DNA of 64,000 bases from assembly GCA_014529385.2 (NCBI GenBank), contig CM043953.1, positions 81,910,338 to 81,974,337 of the forward strand. Direction: 5' to 3'. Shown one piece after another: positions 28,730-41,100 of this stretch. Under the pieces are notes generated by a model. That model saw only the letters and a program-made list of their open reading frames with translations, searched no databases and was not told the DNA's origin. Source of the stretch: Adiantum capillus-veneris. Its lineage: Eukaryota; Streptophyta; Polypodiopsida; Polypodiales; Pteridaceae. Within the stretch, counting starts at the first letter, position 1, and every line of letters starts with the position of its first letter. Made by a program: the position numbers and the translations under genes.

Positions 28730-31700
28730 CTGGTAAATCTGAGCCAATCCAAAAAGGTGGATATCTTCAACAATAATCGTGTTAACGCGTCTTATGTCAA
28801 GACCACTTTCAATTATGTTTGTGCACAAAAGAAGTTGTGACTCGCCTTGAGCAAAGCGATCCATGGTCTCTTCAAGTAGAGTTGCACTTTGCTGCACCAC
28901 CATAAAGTTTAGCACATAAACTACAACATAATCTCTAGACTCAAAATTACTTTGTAAGCATGACCAAAAGCACGCGCGCACGTGCGCACACACACACACG
29001 CAAATCTTCAGGCAAGCCCCCAAAAACCCATGGCATGCCAAACTACAAGGTCTTAGGCCCTTAAGAAGAGAACCTGCTGTGTGTCAGCAATAAATTCAGA
29101 AATTTCAGCACTTAAAATCTCTCTTAACTTCACCTTATCAAAAATTACCCTTCCACTCCGACATTAAAATTCATCATAGGCGGTATGCCACGAAGGACAG
29201 CTGCATTGATCAAACAGTGTCTCACTCACAAGTAACACAAGTTTTCTCCCAAATCTCTCCTGAAAACATTGGCCTCCCCTAATTTTATTGAAAGGTGGCA
29301 GCACGAACTGCCAGAATGTTGATCAGACAAAAACCATTTCCATCTTCAAATTGATGTTCATTCATGCCTTTTCTGGATCACTGCAGGAAGAAGGATTCTC
29401 AAAATTCCTATAATATATCACAGCACTTTGTAGCTTGAGAATGAAAGAAAAAAAGCTAAACAACCATACACACGAAGCTATTTTGAAAATACATTTTGCC
29501 GCTACAGCTGTGCCACTTCCCGATGATTGCTTGATTTGGAAAAACCCATAGAGTATCACCTGCCGCAGCTTAATAATTATAAAATTTTGATGTAACAGTT
29601 TGTCAAAATAGATCTGTTCGCAACATAGACATCACTTGAAATGTCTAAATCATCTTGAAGAACAACTTTTTCAATGAAATAACAAAATAATTAATGATTT
29701 AGTTCTTGAAGGAATTAATCAGTACTAAGAATAGAGCATCACCTACTGCAGCTTAGTAAAAGAAATAATTATGATGTAAGAGTTTGTCAAAATAGATCTG
29801 TTCGCAACATAGACATCATTTGAAATGTCTAAATCATCTTGACGAACAACTTTTTCAACCCAGTAAACAAAATAATTAATGATATAGTTCAAAAAGGAAT
29901 TACTCAGTACTAAGTAGTAAGAAGACTTGCTTACTTTTCCATATGCAATGCCAATTTCTATGCTTGGAAATAATCTTTGCAAAGCGGCCTTCTTGGCCGG
30001 TAGACCTGCAAAAAATACAAGAGGTGTAAGGCATCCAGTATCAGACCTTTTCCCATGTAACTAGCCCTCAAAATTAATAAGTGTATTCAACAGCCTTCCA
30101 AAATCTCTAAATGGCAATCTCAGCCCCTGGTTCAATTTCAGCCTATTTTGAGAAAGATGCAAATATTTGAAAGCCTATTGCGCGCCACCACTCTATCAAG
30201 CCCATAGCATAGAAGAGGGCAAGAATGTCCAAAAATGGTGGGTTACAACCTTGAAAGCAAGTGCAGAATACCTTGGCTTCGAGGCAGAACATAATAAACT
30301 TGTCCATTCCGTGCAATCTCATAATTAATGGCAGCTATAATCTGCTCCTCGTCAAATTCCAAGAGGTGTGTTACAATGGGCAACCTTTGTGGAGGAGGAG
30401 TTGTGATCAAGCTAAATTTCACAAACAACAAGAGTACAGTCATTAGGACCTCAAAGAGAAACCTATCCAAGCACACAACGCAGACAGGCTATAATAAACA
30501 GGAGCGCCAAGTTCCACAATTAAGTTTCTAGGACCATAAAAAAGCACACAACACATGAACAGACCCAATAAATGGGGGAGGACGCCCGAAAGGGAGGGAA
30601 GGGAAAAGGGGGGAAGGGGGAGGGGGGGGGGGCGGATGGGGATGCACGCATAGGCAGAAAGGTTAAAGCACATTCACATAGAGCCAACCTTTGACTTACC
30701 TAGACAAGGTTTATGACTCTCATATAACCCCACATTAGATGTCCTAAATAATGTATGTCCTTTTTTCCATTCTTTCATGTTTATAATCTTCGTGAAGGTA
30801 GACTGCAAATTTTGACCATAACTGAACTACAGATGGAGGATGATGATTAGGGCAGTGTTTAAAAGGACAATGCAAAAAATTTGACTTTTAAGATACCCTG
30901 CAAAGATCAAGCACATGCATTGACATGGAATGACCCACTCAACAAAACATGTAGGGGTACTCCACTCGAATTCACACCAGACTAACAACACATTGAAGCT
31001 AGTATGGTATGGCTGATTGTAAGCCAATTGCAATGCCCTTAGATCAGAATTTGAAGTTGGGGAATGATACAGGTCAAGTGCTTGATAATGCTACCATGTA
31101 CAGGAAGATTGTGGGCAGCTTGATGTACTTGACTTGGCTTTGCATAAACACCTGATGTTGGGTATCAAAGAGGCATGGAACTTAAACTAGTATGGTTGGA
31201 GTTGAATTCCTACTAGCTACTAGTATTTGGAATCCTTTCAAAAGCTCGGGTTCATGGAGGGAGGCAAAGCGACCTCAACTTATGTCTCACTCATGTAAGT
31301 TGGAGGTGTTTTGGTTTGCTCTCAACGAAGTGAAATTCTCTCTCTTCATAGTAGAGAGAGAGAACCAAAATCATTGCATCAGAACTTTTCAATAAGTTTC
31401 ATACCTCCACATTCTCATGATTTAAGTTGTTGAGTATCACACTGCATCTGCACATAACTTATCTCACTAGTTAAGATGTATGTATGCATGTTTAAGGGCC
31501 TAAGTCATCTTCGTGGCTGCAGAGTTGCTAAGAAAAAGTAAACTAAGCGATGAGATTTCTTTTATGGCATACATCTCTCTCTTTCTTGCTCAACCAAAAA
31601 TTGCAAGATGATCTTGACAGTATGGTGTCTTGTTCGGTAGGGTATTGATAGCAACTAGATCTTGCACGTCAAAAGCTTCGACTATATGCGTGAACCAAAA

Positions 31701-33482
31701 CAGGTTTCCAGCAGGCATGATTATTCATGAAAAAACACCAGACCTTGCATCTCGGAAACCTGCAAGTGCCAAGTATAAAGTCCTGGGTATTGGTGTTGCT
31801 GAGAGAGTAAGAACGTCCACTGAATTCTTCATTGAAGTTATGCGCTCCTTTTGTTTCACTCCAAATCTCTGGGAAGAGAAAACATTGGAATAGGCTGATT
31901 AGCATGCTGATGCATAATCAAGAGAGGATACGTCTGTGATTTACCTGCTCTTCATCAACCACAAGGATGCCCAGATTATTGTAATGTATGTTACTATTAA
32001 AAAGTGCATGTGTTCCAACAATAATGTCCAGGTTTCCTGCCTTTATCTCAATAGCAAGCCTTTTCCGCTCAGCTCTAGTCTGCAGAACTGTAAATAAGCA
32101 ACTCAGCCAGGCTACGTTGATGCCCAGCTATACAAATCAATTCTCCAAATAAAATGGAGGATACCTGAAATTTACTTAAGAGCGCAATTCTGGCATTATA
32201 GTCAGCAAATCTCTCACAAATGACATTGTAATGCTGCCGAGCTAATACAGTTGTAGGGGCTAACACCATTACTTGCTTGCCGGCCAAGAAGACCCGAAAG
32301 ATAGCTCTAAGAGCTACTTCTGTCTTGCCAAACCCCACGTCACCACAGATTAGCCTATCCATTGGAGTTTCCCGATTGAGCATGTCATCCTCAACATCTG
32401 CAAAAGCCTGTATTATGGAGAAAAGAAAATCAGATAAGCATCTATACATAAGTGACACGAACAAGACAAAACAACTCAAATTAATAGACGAATACTTTTG
32501 TAATACACCCCAGAATACATCATGGACGGTTAATGGACGGTTACTATGGGTGCTTTTGATGGCATTGTTACTGTAGGCAATAGTGCTCTCATTCCCACTC
32601 ATAGGTCCTTGTTGTTTTGAAAGCAGTCATGTGCCAATTGGAGCACGTTGGGCGCCATTGTGTCCCTAGACCTCATTCCACTTCATTTCTCACCAACAAA
32701 GTGCCTTCACGTAGCCCACGCCACACACCCACATCCACAACCTTCAAATGTCATGCTCTAATGCCTGCATAGAGAGCTTGCTTCACTTGCTCATAACTAG
32801 ATCACGGATTTGGTGCGTTGGTGTGCGACATGCTAAAAATTTTGAAGGATCATTGGCTAACTAGATAATTTGAACCGTGACGATTATTTTCAGCTTTGAG
32901 TTGAGCCACTTTATACTCCTTTAAATCCATATTGAGGATATCCAATCATTTTCCACCAAATTCTGACATTAATTGCACACTCATCATCCTCCCCCTTGCC
33001 TATCAAGCATCCTCGTTTTTTAAGGGTATATTTTCCACTCTCGATGTTTAGTGGAAAATGCTACCATGGCTTCAAAAGATTGCTGTGAGAAGACAAAAAT
33101 ATCAAGAACTTGCACCAGTAGATGGCTACTGCCTCTTTCAGAAATAAAACTAGACAAGAGGCCCACAGCATACCCGCTTTTGATCAGGTGTGGGTTCGTA
33201 GGGAAATTTTGACACAAAACCCTCCATCTCTTCTCCATCCTTTGCATAAGGCTGTCTTTTTTGTTTTAGGCGGTTGACATACAATTGCAACAAATCAACT
33301 ACCATCTTTTGAGCTGCCAATTTGCTCTTGCTCTTCCTCTTTTCCCAAGGCCGAGGATCACTCAGCTTACTCAAGCCAGGAGCCCTCCCTTTGTCACCGG
33401 GTCTGCACAGTGCACTTCAATTAACAATAGAAATAACTCATATACAAAAAAAAAAATGCAAGGCAAGAGGTAAATTAGCAAG

Positions 33483-33516
<34 letters not shown>

Positions 33517-33558
33517 CTCATTTCTTCTTTTAGAAGGATTTTTTTTCTTTTGCCGGGG

Positions 33559-33593
<35 letters not shown>

Positions 33594-34294
33594 ACCACTA
33601 AAGAAACAATTTCTACAGAGTTTTGAGCTAGATGCACGTACTGGCGATAACGATATAAGAGCTGAGCAGCCTGGCTTGACTTGAGTTTGGCCATGCCATC
33701 AGCATACTGGAGTATAACATACTCTGGTCCTTCTGCATCTTCCTTATTGAGCCGGACAAAGCGCCCTATGCCCTTTGACTTATGAACCACATACTCACCC
33801 GGCACCAGTGACTCTGGATCTAATGAATAAGTAAAGTCTTGCAATAACTTGTCACCGGCTAGTTTTCTCCTTGTATTAATCATTCCCATGCGTTGTTTCC
33901 TTGTATCTTTCAGTTTCTGCAATGCCAGGTTTGTCTCGTCTTTGCTAAACACCCCTCGATGGGTAGACACGCCCAATTCGATCTCCTTTTCCAAAAGATG
34001 GTGGAGATCTGCGAAAGGGTCTGGACCTGCAGATGCTTGAGTAGGTGGAGCTGACTCTACTCGACTGAAGATCTCCTCCAAACTTGAAGTAGAATCCAAA
34101 AATGTAGGTGCATCCCGAGAAAGTGTTCCTATCTGTTGTGCTTGCATGGAATGTACCAGACAAGTAAATTTCTTTAGTCGAAGCGACAGCCGCCTTGCTT
34201 TCATCAGAAGACATGTATGCTTGCAAGAAAGCCCAGCCATGGCAAAAGGAGAGGCATGAGAGTGTGTGAGTCCATAACAAGTCATTGTGGGCAT
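28730..34294 (-). CDS. Plastid-type transcription-repair coupling factor (TRCF/Mfd-like), 3' part not seen
   Basis: TRCF displaces stalled RNA polymerase from damaged DNA; plant homologues are predicted to act in plastids. Eight exons on the minus strand: 34294-33642, 33402-33174, 32407-32165, 32079-31945, 31868-31744, 30411-30272, 30005-29935, 28891-28730. All junctions are GT-AG and the total is exactly 586 codons. The N-terminus is Arg/Ser/Leu-rich like a transit peptide. The CarD-like polymerase-interaction domain spans residues about 165-216 ([28 protein letters not shown]). Helicase motifs: GDVGFGKTE (Walker A, exon 3), VVDEEQ (exon 4), LSATPIPRT (exon 5), [10 protein letters not shown] (exon 8). 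The first in-frame ATG after an in-frame TGA is 34294; 34240 is the alternative. Motif VI and the C-terminal domain, roughly 240 residues, are missing. Confidence 0.92.
29559..29926. repeat. Tandem duplication in TRCF intron 7, period 184 bp
   Basis: GTTTGTCAAAATAGATCTGT at 29598 and again at 29782, each followed by TCGCAACATAGACATCA. It lies just outside exon 7 (29935-30005). Confidence 0.92.
31023..31160 (+). pseudogene. Copia RT fragment in TRCF intron 5
   Basis: In one frame: [18 protein letters not shown], then [20 protein letters not shown], then a stop. This is the short stretch between the RT and RNase H domains of copia polyproteins. The orientation is opposite to the host gene. No other part of the element is recognisable around it. 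Confidence 0.8.
33486..33592. repeat. (GT)n and a run of 33 G in TRCF intron 1
   Basis: GT repeats near 33486-33515 and G33 at 33560-33592, some 50 bases beyond the exon 1 splice donor (33641). On the transcript strand this is a C-run. Confidence 0.95.
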
Positions 34295-34345
34295 ATGGTT
34301 GTTTGCTCTCTCTAGCTCGAGAGCAGCAAGCTCCACAGTCGCTAC

Positions 34346-34700
34346 TCAATCTGTCAACCAGAAATGGCAGATTCCTTGAGAAAGCTCAATTGACGAATTG
34401 ACCTGTTTATTGAAAATGCCAAGGGGTGAATTCAAATGGGTTCCATCCATAAATGCTGAGTGTTCATAACTGTGGTTTTGGTTCCACCCTGGTCCTCCAG
34501 GTTTGCTTCCAGCTTCCATTACATATACAGAAAAGCGTACAAAAATGTGTGTGCGCGCGTGTGCATGCAGAGAAAGCGGTAGCATGAGTATACGAGGTGA
34601 TGAAAGAGAAATAAAGACTTTACTTGCCTGACGCTGAAGCTCATAGTTTTGAGCTCGGAGGCGGCGAAACCAGCAACGCAGTCTCCATAGCAAGCTCACT
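34346..34700 (-). other. Possible 5' leader exon and intron of TRCF
   Basis: Minus strand at 34690-34630 has ATGGAGACTGCGTTGCTGG, a 15-codon frame ending in TGA, then TCAGCGTCAGGCAAGTAAAG, which fits a GC-AG type donor (CAG/GCAAGT). A possible acceptor TTGACAG lies near 34346. The short upstream frame would be out of phase with the TRCF start. Only transcript data would settle it. Confidence 0.3.
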
Positions 34701-34762
34701 CTCCTACATAAATAATATCCTGCGAACAAGTGAGAACAAATCAAAGTTCGTCGCAAGTTCAA

Positions 34763-35454
34763 TCCCCAGCATCAACACCTATAACTCATTTGTGTTGAAT
34801 TGAAGTCGAGCCAAAGGAAATAGAAACTAGTGTGCCATAACTACTGTACAAGGAAGGGAGCGATTCAATTCAAAGCACATACGTGTAGAAAAAACAACCA
34901 TCCAATCTCCAATGGAGAAACTCACCCCAAAGCTCATGTATAGTACATTATTAATCATTCAAACCTCTCAAGAATGGAAAATCAAAAGTCATAAGATGTC
35001 AATAGTAATAAAAAAATTTCATACATGTGTTCAAATGTCATGATCAATGCACTACGCGCTTGAATATCGTGCCCGTTTTTTTATTTTAAAAAAACTATAC
35101 ATGCATATGGCGCAGAGGTGCCACCATCCTCACCCAACTATTATTAACCATAAGGAATGTGCCCTTCCTGCATATACTTGTTTCCTCTTCCCTTGTTGAA
35201 GGCTTATGATATGCTTCTTCTCCAGTGTTGAAGGGTCATGTTTGCTTCTCCTCTTGTATAGGAGGGTCATCTCTTTTTAGATTTGCAATGCATCAGGAGG
35301 ACTTCGTTACCTTCAAGTTTAAAATAGTGGCATCATAATGATCTTGCTACAAACTAGTACATCCCACGAGCACCCGCAAGTGTGGCTAGGTACTTACAAT
35401 GCCTCCTCTATCTATGTGCACTCACGCCCTTATTTTCAAATGCAAATTGCACAC
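34763..35454. other. No gene seen
   Basis: AT-rich, no coding family on either strand. Upstream region of TRCF; I see no clear TATA box. Confidence 0.5.
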
Positions 35455-35775
35455 TTGTTTACCTAATGTTCATTGTATTTTCTCCATATTTTGACATGGA
35501 TATCCTGCAAGAATCTTAGCTATGCCATGCATTTGAGACTAGGCAATAAAGATGATCTAGAGTTTTTATCATCTCAATCCCTCCTGCTTCAATCTTTGCA
35601 TTCCTTATTTTGTCAATGCAAACTATGCACTTATTTACCTAGAGTTCATTGTATCCTCCATATTTTGACATGGATATCTTGTAAGAATCTTAGCTCTGCC
35701 ATGCATTTGTGACTAGATAATAAAGAAGAGATAGAGTTTCTATCATCTCGATCCCTCTTGCTCCACTCTCTACAT
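35455..35775. repeat. Tandem duplication, period 176 bp
   Basis: TTCATTGTAT at 35469 and 35645, with the shared continuation CCATATTTTGACATGGATAT and AAGAATCTTAGCT. The second copy is slightly shorter. Confidence 0.9.
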
Positions 35776-36097
35776 TCACCATGTCATCACTGCCAGCATA
35801 TCCATTGTATCTATCCCTGCGATCATCATGCTCTCCGTGAGTTCTTCGATCATTGTGGTTGTGGCTACGATTCCTTCTATATTCATCCAATATGTTGTGG
35901 TCTCTTTGCCTTTCATACCTTCTCTCATGTCGATCATGTCTATTGCAATCTCCATCATCCTTTCGATTATGTCTACTACAATCTATGTGGGAATTAGGGT
36001 TGCGGGGATACACACACAAGTTGGAGAAGATGAAGAAGCTCAAGGCACACATCAGAGAGCGTATCGCTAAGTACAAAAATGTCAAGTCGAGGGCCAA
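35776..36097 (-). other. Arg/Asp/His-rich open frame, unrecognised
   Basis: A minus-strand frame rich in charged residues: DCSRHNRKDDGDCNRHDRHE, RRYERQRDHNILDEYRRNRS, then HGEHDDRRDRYNGYAGSDDM. It resembles low-complexity regions of SR-like or gag-like proteins. The frame ends at 35690 inside the tandem duplication. No start context, splice signal or domain gives it a function. Confidence 0.25.
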
Positions 36098-37009
36098 ATA
36101 TCATGGGTGGTCACAACATAAAAGAAAAGGAGGGGCGTGGTCTCTTGTTTTAGCAGAATTCTTGCATGTGTTGTAGGCAAGGCGGCTTAGCAGATCGAAG
36201 CAGAAGACGAGCACGGCATGTGCAAGCCGGCTTAGCATAGGAGGGACCCGTCGATCGACCAGAGTCAATTTCACATGCTCGGCATCGTTGTACTCATGTT
36301 GGGATGTGAAGGCAAATTCGTCAAATCATCGCCATCATTGGCTGCATGTAGCATGCCAGAGAGCTCCATCAAACTTCAATGTACTGGTAGCCATCACTTT
36401 GCAATTCTTTGTGTCCTTCATTTTCTCATTTGGACACCCAAGGTGAGCACCCAAAGTGGACTAAGGTCCAATTTAAAAATTTGAAGGGAGGGTGCCCACA
36501 ATCTCCCCCCCCCCCCCCCCCAACCCTCTTCTTTGCTAGCAAAGCCTCCACCCTTGAGGCAACGAAGGAGAACACACCAAGGCCAACTGCAAGAGATTGG
36601 AAGAAGTCAAGTGGCAGTATCCGGCCAATCGATGTGGCAAGCACACAAGCAGTAAATATCACAAAAATTTTTGGTTTTTTCTTGTTAGACTATACACGGT
36701 CTTTTCCGACAGGCCTATGAAAATCGGCAAACTTAGCGGTTGGATGACGCTTCGTAGCATTTCAACATCGACATCGATGATTTTTGTGACTGCGATATTG
36801 AAATTAGCAAGGCTAATTACTTGTGCTTAGATCTATCTCAGCATGGGACCAAAGGGAGAAAAGGCAACATGTCCAAAAGGGAGATGGTTATCAAAGAGCA
36901 ATGACTATATAATGGAGCTTAAAAGACCTTAGGGTTAGCTTCATTAAAGACCTCCAAAGGTTAGTGTTAAAAGTCCTTAGACCTAGGACCTTAAGTAAGT
37001 TGGGGTTGA
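36098..37009. other. No gene; contains a C17 run
   Basis: Short frames only. C-run at 36505-36521. Around 36180-36240 the string GGCGGCTTAGCA / GCCGGCTTAGCA is repeated. Confidence 0.45.
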
Positions 37010-37135
37010 CCTTGAGGTGGGAACCTTGCCCAAGCTTGAGGTGCTTGTCGTGCTTGTTGACTAAGGTGCTTGAGGTGCTTGTCATGCTTGATGATTAAGG
37101 TGCTTGTCATGCTGGAAGGCTAAGGTGCTTGAGAT
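37010..37135. repeat. Minisatellite of AAGGTGCTTG units
   Basis: Five or six imperfect units (TTGAGGTGCTTGTCGTGCTTG, GACTAAGGTGCTTGAGGTGC, GATTAAGGTGCTTGTCATGC). It lies in what may be the LTR of gypsy element E. Confidence 0.8.
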
Positions 37136-37582
37136 ACCAAAAGTCAAAGAGGATCCCTACACAAGGGGGGGCGAGCCCTAGAAGTAGGAGCAAGAGAGAG
37201 AATACTCACACACACTCTTAAGGCAACAAGGACACATGTCAAGCATCTACACATGCTTCCCTCCTGTTGTGCCTAAAGCCTATTGGATGGCCTTTAAAGG
37301 GGTCCAATGAGAATTCAATTTATTTATTTATTTATCCTAGCTTTATTCAAGCCCTCTCTTCAAAGGGGAAAGGAGGACACCTATCCAAATGCTACCCTTG
37401 TTGCTTGATATGATTAAAGAATGTGATTGGCTAGGCTTGGTGAGTTCCAATCAATGACAAGCTTGAGCTAGAAGAGGGGGTCGACCAAAGCAAGAAGGGG
37501 GTATGCTTGAGGGTATACTCTCTCTCCCACACACACACTGACACATTCATTCTCATTGTGTGTTGAGCAAGAACTCCATCTC
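37136..37582 (+). mobile_element. Probable left part of the gypsy E 5' LTR, split by copia II
   Basis: If copia II and one ATCTC are removed, this sequence joins 42759-43420, which ends ATTACA directly before a primer site (43421). That makes 37136-37582 plus 42759-43420 a candidate LTR. Its left boundary is not found and no second copy exists in the window. Confidence 0.4.
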
Positions 37583-37809
37583 TGTTACCATATACATGTG
37601 GTAGTGATGTGTGTGAACACACTAGGACCGCCGGGGCATTTTTTCCCTCTTTAGAAGGTTTTTTCCCCCGTGCATTGAATATACGCCCATCACTCTAGGG
37701 CTATCTATCTTTCCATTGCACACAAAGTAACACACTCTCTATAGTGTGCCTTGAGCTTCCTTCGTCTTCTCCAAGCTGTGTGTGTTTCTCTGCAACCCTA
37801 ATTCCAACA
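37583..37809 (+). repeat. 5' LTR of copia II
   Basis: TGTTACCATATACATGTGG to AATTCCAACA, 227 bp. A possible TATA string (GAATATACGCC) lies near 37677. Confidence 0.96.
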
Positions 37810-37811
37810 AT

Positions 37812-37823
37812 TGGTATCAGAGC
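37812..37823 (+). other. Primer-binding site of copia II
   Basis: TGGTATCAGAGC, two bases after the LTR end; initiator-Met tRNA type. Confidence 0.94.
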
Positions 37824-38170
37824 AGCTCACGTCCTCCCGGGCTTAGTCGCCAGCTGCTCCAGCACACGCCTACTCACTTTCTCCGATTTCAGTGAGCTTT
37901 GGCGAGCATTCGCAGGTTGACAAAAATTTTGGGTTAGCTCGAAGAGCTTGGTCTACTCAGAATTTTCATTTGGGCTCATTTCGGCCTCCGTTTCCACTAC
38001 AGGCAGTACTGCACAGGCTATTTCGTCATTTTGTGCAGAATTTCTGTCAGTGCCGTTTTCTGCATAACAGGTGCCTTATAGTCTTCTACGGTTTGTGCTA
38101 TATAGCACAGGTTGTTCCCGCTCCATTTCTCCTATTTTCGGACAGTTTTCACATTAGGTCAGCATTTACC

Positions 38171-41100
38171 ATGGCTGACAACAACAACATAGATGTGTTC
38201 AAGATGTTTGTTGCTGAGGAAAGGTTGGATGGGGACAACTACCCTATGTGGGCTTATATGATGCAACATGTTCTTGTGTCAAAGGGTGTCTGGAACATTG
38301 TGCAGGCATTGATGTACGTCCTGGTTCTGAGGATGTAGGCGATGTTGAGGATGTTGCAGGTCTTGCTGCAAGGATTGCAGCTGTTAGAGTTGTTTTGCCT
38401 ACGGCAGAACAAGCTCGTTGGGATGTTAAGGATGCGCAGGCTCATGCATTGATTGCGTTGTCTGTGAAGCGCACCATTGTTCCTCACATCCGTTCAGCAA
38501 AATCAACAAAACAGGCTTGGGATATTTTAACAGGTCTTTATGCAAGCCGCAATGAGGCTAAAATTGCTTTGCTGCGTAAAGAGCTGGAGTCGAAGATTAT
38601 GCATGAGGAGGATGATATGGACACTTTCCTTGCGAGTGTCAAGGATATCAATGAGCAGCTTATTTCTGCAGGTGAAGTCATTTCAGACAGTTCCCTTGTG
38701 CAGACTATTCTTGATGCCTTACTAGATTCCTACTAGACTTTTGCTAGTACTTGGAGACTGATGACCCAAGGAAATCCTGAAGTTGTCAAGTTTGATGCAT
38801 TATGCACATTGCTGTTGCAAGAGTCACTTTCCAGAAAAAACAGGACTAGGCAGCGTGCAGTTGAACAGGCTTTTATTGCTTCTCAAAGAAAGGGTGGTAA
38901 CAGAAATGCAGCCACTTCTTATGGTTCTACTGCGAGTGGCAAAAATTATGTTCCTAATGCTTCTGCTGGCAGTACTTCGTCTGGTAATTCTGGTGATAAG
39001 GGCAAAAAGAAGATGCGTTGCCATTATTGTAAAGCCAATGATCACTTGATCAAGTCGTGTCCTAAGTTGAAGGCCAAAGAGGCTAAGAAGAAAGAGGGTG
39101 GTTCCACTGCAAATGTTGGTTCCACTACAAATGCAGCCATTGTTGAGTCTTCTGTGAAAGGAGACTGTGTTGCTGATGTTGATGCAGAATGGGCTTTTAG
39201 CGCAGAGTGCACTTACAATCCTGTTGTCCATGATGCATGCTTGTCAGTTGCTGCAGATTCACATGTGTGGTATTTCGACAGTGGTGCTACAAAGCACATT
39301 ACCTCACATCGTGAATTGTTTACCTCTCTCGAGTCTGTCCCTCATGGGAATTCAGTCACTTGTGCCAACAATGCCTCTTATCCAGTTCAGGGAGTTGGAA
39401 AGATTGTGCTTACTGCTGCTAATGGCAGTTCTTTCACACTTGTTGATGCACTTTATGTACCTGGGATCAAGAAGAATCTCTTATCTGTATCCGCACTTGC
39501 TAGACTTGGACTTGTAGTCAAATTTGTGGATGACAGATGTACAGTTCATGATCTCAATTTTGGTGATGAAATTGTTGCATCTGGGCTTTTGTGCCGTGGG
39601 CTGTATAAGCTCACTTTGTATGACAAGTGTGGACAAAACTTTGCAAATGCTGTTGCAGATTCAAGGGCTATTTCAGATGCAAAACTTTGGCATGCACGTT
39701 TTGGTCATCTGAATTTTGCCAGTTTGCTGCGTTTGCAGAAATCTAACATGGTTGCTTCTTTGCCACCTCTTGAAGCACCTGTCAAACATGTTTGTGAAGG
39801 CTGTATTTTGGGTAAGATGTAGCATTCTAAGTTTCCAAAGGATGGTTCAGTTCGGGCCACATGCAGGTTGCAGCTTGTGCATAGTGATGTTTGTGGGCCC
39901 ATGCAAACTCCGTCCTTAGGCAATTACCTGTACTTTGTGACTTTCATTGATGATTACTCTAGGCATGCATAGGTATTTCCGCTTAAAGCGAAGTCCGAAG
40001 TTTTTATGTGCTTCAAACAATTTCTGGCTATGGCTGAAAATGTCTCGAAATGTACTATGGGCACCCTCCGTTCCGATCAAGGGGGGGAGTATATGTCTCA
40101 TGAATTTAATGCATTTCTGGCTAGTCGTGGTATAAAACACCAATGTACAGTGCCTTATACACCTCAGCAAAATGGTGTTGCTGAGAGGAAAAACAGGTCA
40201 CTTACGGAAATGGCACGATGTATGGTCAAAAGTCAAGCTTTACCGCATTCTTTTTGGCTTGAGGCCATTATGTGTGCCACTTATGCACTTAACAGGTGTC
40301 CTACGAAAGCTTTGCAGTCTATTACTCCATATGAAGCATGGCATGATAGAAAGCCTTCTATTGAGCACATGCGTGTTTTTGGTTGTTTGGCATATGCTTT
40401 GGTGCCACAAGTGCAGCGCCAAAAATTGGATGATAAGGCTGTCAAATGTATTTTTGTTGGTTATAGTGCTGAAAGGAAAGGTTACAGGTTGTATCATCCG
40501 CAAACAAAACGTATTCTGGTTTCTCGGGATGTAGTGTTTGTGGAAGATTCTGTTTAGCCCTTGCTGTCATGTACTAGAGACAGTAATGTAAGCTCAAAGG
40601 ACATTTATGACACGTTGTTGCCTCTTTTCAGTGGTGGAAATACGAATGTAAGTTCCAATGAGGCAAATGTACAGCCTTTGGGGGTTTCTGAAAATGTTTT
40701 AGATTAGCCTATTACTGATGCAGATGTACATGATGTACTTGATGAGGAAAGGGTTGAAAATGAGCAGGCTAGAGGTATGCCAAAATGGCTAGTGCACACT
40801 TTGCGTGACAGTAAATTGGATGCACCTTTGCCTAGTCGTACTCATTCAGGCTCTCGCCATGCATCTTATGCATCAGATTGTTATGCTTTGGCTGTGTCTA
40901 GCTTACATGATGTTGAGGAGCCTCTGTCTTTTGATGAAGCACAGAATTCATAAAATTGGATGGCTGCCATGCAATCTGAATATGATGCACTTATAAAAAA
41001 TGACACATGGACTTTATGTGATTTGCCTCCTGGCAAAAAGGCCATTGGTACGAAGTGGGTTTACAAGTTGAAACGCAAGCCGGATGGTGAGATTGATCGC

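Noticed and set aside
34295-34336. TRCF start upstream of 34294
   Set aside because: The frame is open back to a GTG only; an in-frame TGA lies just before it, and 34294 is the first ATG.
35758-36176. Plus-strand hydrophobic frames (IVVVATIPSIFIQYVVV)
   Set aside because: They are antisense to the charged minus-strand frame and reflect its codon composition.
37892-38170. Longer gag start for copia II
   Set aside because: This stretch is the leader after the primer site; the conserved start is the ATG at 38171.
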